DNA of 34,807 bases, from positions 1-34,807 of IMG/VR virus record IMGVR_UViG_3300025286_000067. The stretch is one strand, 5' to 3'. The first letter of the stretch is position 1. Each line of letters begins with the position of its first letter. The position numbers were made by a program, and so were the translations under genes. This DNA is from a virus. Positions 32,101 through 34,807 of the stretch are shown piece after piece. The notes under the pieces were generated by a model. That model was not told the DNA's origin. It ran no database searches and was given only the letters and a program-made list of their open reading frames with translations.

Positions 32101-32115
32101 CACTGCATAGCAGTG
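32101..32115. promoter_or_regulatory. Perfect 6-bp hairpin in the leader of the 237-aa gene
   Basis: CACTGC-ATA-GCAGTG, a short perfect inverted repeat ~40 bases upstream of the 237-aa start. It may be an operator half or an mRNA leader hairpin; there is no U-tract. Confidence 0.35.
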
Positions 32116-32124
32116 CCGGTCGCT

Positions 32125-32150
32125 AGTTGAGTGACACATGTCACTGAACC
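32125..32150 (+). promoter_or_regulatory. 26-bp palindromic element, copy 3
   Basis: AGTTG-A-GTGACA-CA-TGTCAC-T-GAACC, 64 bases upstream of the 237-aa start. It shares the GTTGAGTGACACATGTCAC core with copies at 31258 and 32261. It probably regulates the 237-aa gene. Confidence 0.6.
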
Positions 32151-32210
32151 AACGTTAGACTGTTATTCACAATGAGAAACATTAAGAATCTACATCCTAA
32201 ACCAATGGGC

Positions 32211-32242
32211 GCGGTATACAAGCTTTTATTTTGTGCGGTATA
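32211..32242. repeat. Pair of GCGGTATA direct repeats
   Basis: GCGGTATA occurs at 32211-32218 and 32235-32242, exactly 24 bases apart, between the two palindromes. On the minus strand they read TATACCGC. They could be promoter or activator half-sites for the leftward 237-aa gene. Confidence 0.4.
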
Positions 32243-32260
32243 GTGGTTCGCATACTAACT

Positions 32261-32286
32261 AGTTGAGTGACACATGTCACCGAACT
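32261..32286 (+). promoter_or_regulatory. 26-bp palindromic element, copy 4
   Basis: AGTTG-A-GTGACA-CA-TGTCAC-C-GAACT. It lies 136 bases from copy 3 and just before the iterons at 32294, so one regulator could bridge both. Confidence 0.6.
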
Positions 32287-32293
32287 AAGTGCT

Positions 32294-32353
32294 TAGTAGG
32301 CTAACGAGTACAGTAGCAAGCTAACGAGTTCGATAGCAGGCTAACGATTAAAG
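32294..32353. repeat. Three 20-bp iterons
   Basis: Three tandem units of exactly 20 bp: TAGTAGGCTAACGAGTACAG, TAGCAAGCTAACGAGTTCGA, TAGCAGGCTAACGATTAAAG. The core GCTAACGA is invariant. The 20-bp period puts each copy on the same DNA face. Iterons next to A-rich DNA are typical of replication origins or of operator arrays. Confidence 0.75.
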
Positions 32354-32547
32354 GTAATGTTTATTTCTGGGAACTGGTGCGCCCGAAAGGAAAATGAAAG
32401 GGGGAGGGGAAAAAAATGGGCGCGCAAAAAAAAAAATAAGAAACCCTCCACACATAAAAGTAGCAAAACCTCCCCAGTTCATCGCCACCTAAATATATTA
32501 TCTATAGTGGCATAAATACCACATATAAAAATATTTCTCTTTACCCC
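32354..32547. other. Non-coding polypurine and A/T-rich tract beside the iterons
   Basis: No gene is seen. At 32388-32430 a purine run (GAAAGGAAAATGAAAGGGGG then AGGGGAAAAAAATGGG) precedes a CGCGC and an 11-A run. The rest is AT-rich up to the promoter. It could be an unwinding element, a packaging site near the terminase genes, or a genome end. Confidence 0.5.
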
Positions 32548-32577
32548 TTGACATTGCCCTTTAAAGTACTATATACT
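32548..32577 (+). promoter_or_regulatory. Sigma70-like promoter for the terminase operon
   Basis: TTGACA (32548-32553), then TATACT (32572-32577) at 18 bases, or ATATAC at 17. The spacer TTGCCCTTTAAAGTACT is close to that of the SSB promoter. It faces the small gene and large terminase and leaves a ~110-base leader. Confidence 0.65.
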
Positions 32578-32582
32578 CTTAT

Positions 32583-32676
32583 AACTATAAAGAGTACTCT
32601 ATAGTTATTTAGAGTTTTATTTTTATAATTAAACTCTAATAACTCTAGTTACTCTTAGTTATTCTTAGTTACTCTT
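32583..32676 (+). repeat. Structured leader: palindromes and 10-bp tandem repeats
   Basis: AACTATA/TATAGTT arms at 32583-32606 enclose the perfect palindrome AGAGTACTCT. AGAGTTT/AAACTCT lie at 32611-32637. Three tandem 10-bp units, AGTTACTCTT, AGTTATTCTT, AGTTACTCTT, run at 32647-32676, one helical turn each. All are in the untranslated leader of the terminase operon. Confidence 0.7.
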
Positions 32677-32688
32677 AGTAGGAACATT

Positions 32689-32964
32689 ATGAGCGATATA
32701 AAAAATAGTATAAAGAATCTTGAAAAATGTCTTGAACTTGAAAAAGGGACTTTAGAAAAGTCCTTTGTTCAGTTGGATTCTTTGTCTGCCTCTGAGCTTC
32801 TGTCCAGAATGATTGAAGAAATTATAACTGGAATAGCTACTTCGCCAGCTGTTTTCAAGCGTCCCTATATGGCAGAAGGAGTTACTTGTGTGATATCAAA
32901 CCTAAGTCTTTTAAGAACTTTATTTATGGAAGATTATGCAGACGGAAACTACACAGTCCATTAA
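32689..32964 (+). CDS. Small helical protein ahead of the large terminase
   Basis: A 91-aa protein with two coiled-coil-like helices: MSDIKNSIKNLEKCLELEKG, LDSLSASELLSRMIEEIITG and VISNLSLLRTLFMEDYADGN. It is the first gene of the rightward operon, with AGGAAC before the ATG, and overlaps the terminase gene by 29 bases. Small helical proteins in this place are often packaging or regulatory helpers, but no family is recognised. Confidence 0.65.
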   Translation: MSDIKNSIKNLEKCLELEKGTLEKSFVQLDSLSASELLSRMIEEIITGIATSPAVFKRPYMAEGVTCVISNLSLLRTLFMEDYADGNYTVH

Positions 32965-34489
32965 CAAACTTGAGGGGTTGCTCGCTACAGCAGCCTTATT
33001 GGAAGAAACTGTACTTACTGTTTGTAAGTCTGATTTTCTGTCTTTTGTGCGTCTTGTCGCTCCTACCCTTGTCTCTGACTGGAAAATGGGGCAACACATT
33101 AAAGTAATTTCTCAGAAGCTTCAGGCTATGGAAGAAGGTAAAATAAAAAGGCTTATGGTCTTCTTACCTCCTCGTTCCTCCAAATCAGTTACGTGTTCCA
33201 AGTTATTTCCTGCATGGTATATTGGTCGCCATCCTGAACACGAGATACTGACTGTCTCTCACAGTGACCAGCTATCCAGTGATTTCGGCAGGACCGTCAG
33301 GGATATCGTGAATACGGAATTGTTTCAGGAAATATTCCGTGGTGTTAAATTACGCAGTGATGTGCGAGCTGCTGGCAAATGGAAGACAAACCACAACGGC
33401 ACCTATTATGCAGCCGGGGTTCGCAGTCAGATAGCTGGCCGTGGTGCTCACGTTGCCATTCTGGATGATGTGATGTCCGAAGAGGATTCCTTTTCGGAAG
33501 CGGGACGGCGCTATGTCAAGGAGTGGTATCCTGCTGGTCTTAGAACCCGTATCATGCCAAACGGTTCCATAGTCATAATAAATACACGCTACCATCATGA
33601 TGACCTCTGCGGCTGGCTATTGAAGCAGGAGGAAATCATGGACATGGAAACTACCAATCCTTGGGAAGTAATAAGCATTCCTGCATGGCTGGACGAACCG
33701 GCAGCAGAGCTTCTCAATCTTCCGGTAGGTTCTTCTTATTTTCCTGAATGGAAACCCGAAGAAATCCTCAAAGTAGACGAAGAAGAAATTATTGCAAGCA
33801 ACGGCAGTCGCTACTGGGACTCCCTCTATATGCAAAATCCTACACCGGAGGAAGGTGGTGTAATCAAAAAACGATGGATAAAAAACTGGACAGACGATGA
33901 GCCTCCTCTGTGTGATTTTATTCTACAAACTTATGATACTGCTTTTTCTACGAGAACTTCTGCTGATTTCAGTGTTATCCAGACTTGGGGTATATTCAAT
34001 ATGCCCGAAGAGGACTCCATAGGGAGGGAATACTGGGGTGGGCATTTAATATTGCTGGGTAATGTTCGAGGTCGCTATGAATATCCTGAACTGCGCCGAA
34101 TGGCCCAGCTTCTTCACGACGAGCATAAACCTGACGTATGTATCGTTGAGAAGAAGGCAAGCGGCCAGTCCCTCATACAAGATATGAGAAGGGCTGGCTT
34201 GCCTGTCTTGGAATACAATCCTGACAAGGACAAGGTAGCGCGTGTCTATGCTGCCAGTCCCATGCTTGAGTCAGGACATGTCTGGATTCCCACTCAGAAG
34301 AAATGGTCAAGTGAACTCATTGAAGAACTGATAACTTTCCCCAATGCTCGCCATGATGACCAAGTGGATGCCTTGACAATGGCGGTTCATTATATGCGTG
34401 AATCTTGGCGGTTATCCCATCCTGATGACCCTAACGAGGAAGATGAACCAAAAAGAAACAAGAAGAGGGTTGCGTACTGGAACTTTTAG
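32936..34489 (+). CDS. terL: Terminase large subunit
   Basis: A 517-aa packaging ATPase and nuclease. The ATPase motifs are Walker A FLPPRSSKSVTCSKLFPAW, where the usual Gly before Lys83 is Ser82; Walker B VAILDDVM (Asp177, Asp178); and the coupling stretch INTRYHHDDL. The RNase H-like nuclease motifs are ILQTYDTAFS (Asp334), DVCIVEKKASG (Glu405) and ARHDDQVDALTMAV (Asp474, Asp475, Asp478). It starts with GGAAG ~4 bases upstream, inside the end of the 91-aa gene. Only the small protein at 34528 follows; portal and capsid genes would lie beyond the window. Confidence 0.95.
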   Translation: MQTETTQSINKLEGLLATAALLEETVLTVCKSDFLSFVRLVAPTLVSDWKMGQHIKVISQKLQAMEEGKIKRLMVFLPPRSSKSVTCSKLFPAWYIGRHPEHEILTVSHSDQLSSDFGRTVRDIVNTELFQEIFRGVKLRSDVRAAGKWKTNHNGTYYAAGVRSQIAGRGAHVAILDDVMSEEDSFSEAGRRYVKEWYPAGLRTRIMPNGSIVIINTRYHHDDLCGWLLKQEEIMDMETTNPWEVISIPAWLDEPAAELLNLPVGSSYFPEWKPEEILKVDEEEIIASNGSRYWDSLYMQNPTPEEGGVIKKRWIKNWTDDEPPLCDFILQTYDTAFSTRTSADFSVIQTWGIFNMPEEDSIGREYWGGHLILLGNVRGRYEYPELRRMAQLLHDEHKPDVCIVEKKASGQSLIQDMRRAGLPVLEYNPDKDKVARVYAASPMLESGHVWIPTQKKWSSELIEELITFPNARHDDQVDALTMAVHYMRESWRLSHPDDPNEEDEPKRNKKRVAYWNF

Positions 34490-34498
34490 GTGTATAAT
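34470..34498 (+). promoter_or_regulatory. Possible sigma70-like promoter after terL
   Basis: TTGCGT (34470-34475) and a perfect TATAAT (34493-34498) are 17 bases apart. It overlaps the terL stop and lies 30 bases before the next gene. The -35 is weak, so it is only a candidate. Confidence 0.4.
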
Positions 34499-34527
34499 AT
34501 GCAATCCTGAATTATAAGGAGTTTTTT

Positions 34528-34782
34528 ATGGAACTTGCACATATATGGTTAGCTATTATTTTGATGTACAATGTAGGTGGTAATCCTAATACACCATTGT
34601 ACAAGACTGCCTCGACAGGTCCTTTTGAATCACAGGAAATATGCGTAAAGAATGTCCAGACTATTGGTGTGCCTATGATGCTGAATATGAATAAGCAACA
34701 GGGTTATCGAATAATTGATTCCTACTGCATAGCTGTGAATGAAGAAGATTCAGTCGAAGCTTTTATTGGTTCCAGTACTTGA
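34528..34782 (+). CDS. Small protein with N-terminal hydrophobic segment
   Basis: An 84-aa protein beginning with a short hydrophobic segment (MELAHIWLAIILMYNVGGNP), then ESQEICVKNVQTIGVPMMLN and YRIIDSYCIAVNEE. The layout of a signal-like start, a Cys before a VxxVxxIGVP helix and a second Cys near the end is shared with small phage and bacterial proteins of unknown function that may be exported. AAGGAG precedes the ATG by 7 bases. Confidence 0.65.
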   Translation: MELAHIWLAIILMYNVGGNPNTPLYKTASTGPFESQEICVKNVQTIGVPMMLNMNKQQGYRIIDSYCIAVNEEDSVEAFIGSST

Positions 34783-34807
34783 TAGAGATAACGTACTTCC
34801 ATCTCTT

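Noticed and set aside
32101-32286. T7-like single-subunit RNA polymerase promoters
   Set aside because: No T7-like consensus and no phage RNA polymerase gene in the window; the repeated elements here are symmetric and better read as operators.
1-34807. CRISPR arrays and tRNA genes
   Set aside because: No regularly spaced 25-40 base repeats; no cloverleaf with TTCRA and anticodon arms noticed. The 20-bp and 10-bp tandem repeats have no spacers.

Overview
The window looks like a large part of a tailed double-stranded DNA phage genome (Caudoviricetes). It contains both terminase subunits, a holin, virion proteins, a T7-like replication set, and dozens of short, tightly packed or overlapping genes. 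The moderately AT-rich composition, the large virion protein with a C-terminal lysozyme-like domain, the family A polymerase, class II ribonucleotide reductase, Hsp20 and A-type Fe-S carrier together suggest a lytic, probably podovirus-like phage of an aquatic (marine-type) bacterium. The host cannot be named from the sequence. I saw no integrase, lysogeny repressor, phage RNA polymerase, tRNA or CRISPR array.

Layout. (1) 1-10018, plus strand: the end of the virion module. It has a glycine-rich structural protein cut by the window edge, a GNAT-like protein, two large internal or tail proteins (849 and 1529 aa), a membrane-anchored coiled-coil protein and an IscA-like Fe-S carrier. (2) 10015-14771, minus strand: small terminase, a small membrane protein, a 3-TM holin, a 790-aa glycosyltransferase/methyltransferase/MptE-like fusion, a second glycosyltransferase and Hsp20. 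(3) 14886-23005, minus strand: nucleotide metabolism and replication. This holds the B12-type ribonucleotide reductase, a DUF3310 protein, two PD-(D/E)XK nucleases, a gp2.5-like single-strand binding protein, family A DNA polymerase and primase-helicase. (4) 23015-31233, minus strand: an accessory region of about 25 mostly tiny genes. It includes a methyltransferase, cupin, GP88-like and DUF932 proteins, zinc-ribbon proteins, an orphan integrase-arm-like protein and a probable ArfA-like ribosome-rescue protein. (5) 31258-32688: a control region around one orphan 237-aa gene, with a strong terminator, palindromes, 20-bp iterons, a polypurine/A-rich tract and a promoter. (6) 32689-34782, plus strand: a small gene, the large terminase and a small secreted-like protein, probably the start of the morphogenesis operon that would lead round to the left edge on a circular map.

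The most interesting non-coding signals are a 26-bp palindromic element present four times (one copy inverted), and a TTGACA promoter type with a shared spacer sequence ahead of hsp20, the SSB gene and the terminase operon. The control region at 32.1-32.7 kb, with iterons next to AT-rich DNA at the divergence of the two main operons, is the best candidate for an origin and/or master switch. Several genes reported here are under 60 codons and were found by reading the gaps between larger genes. All functional calls rest on motif recognition by eye.
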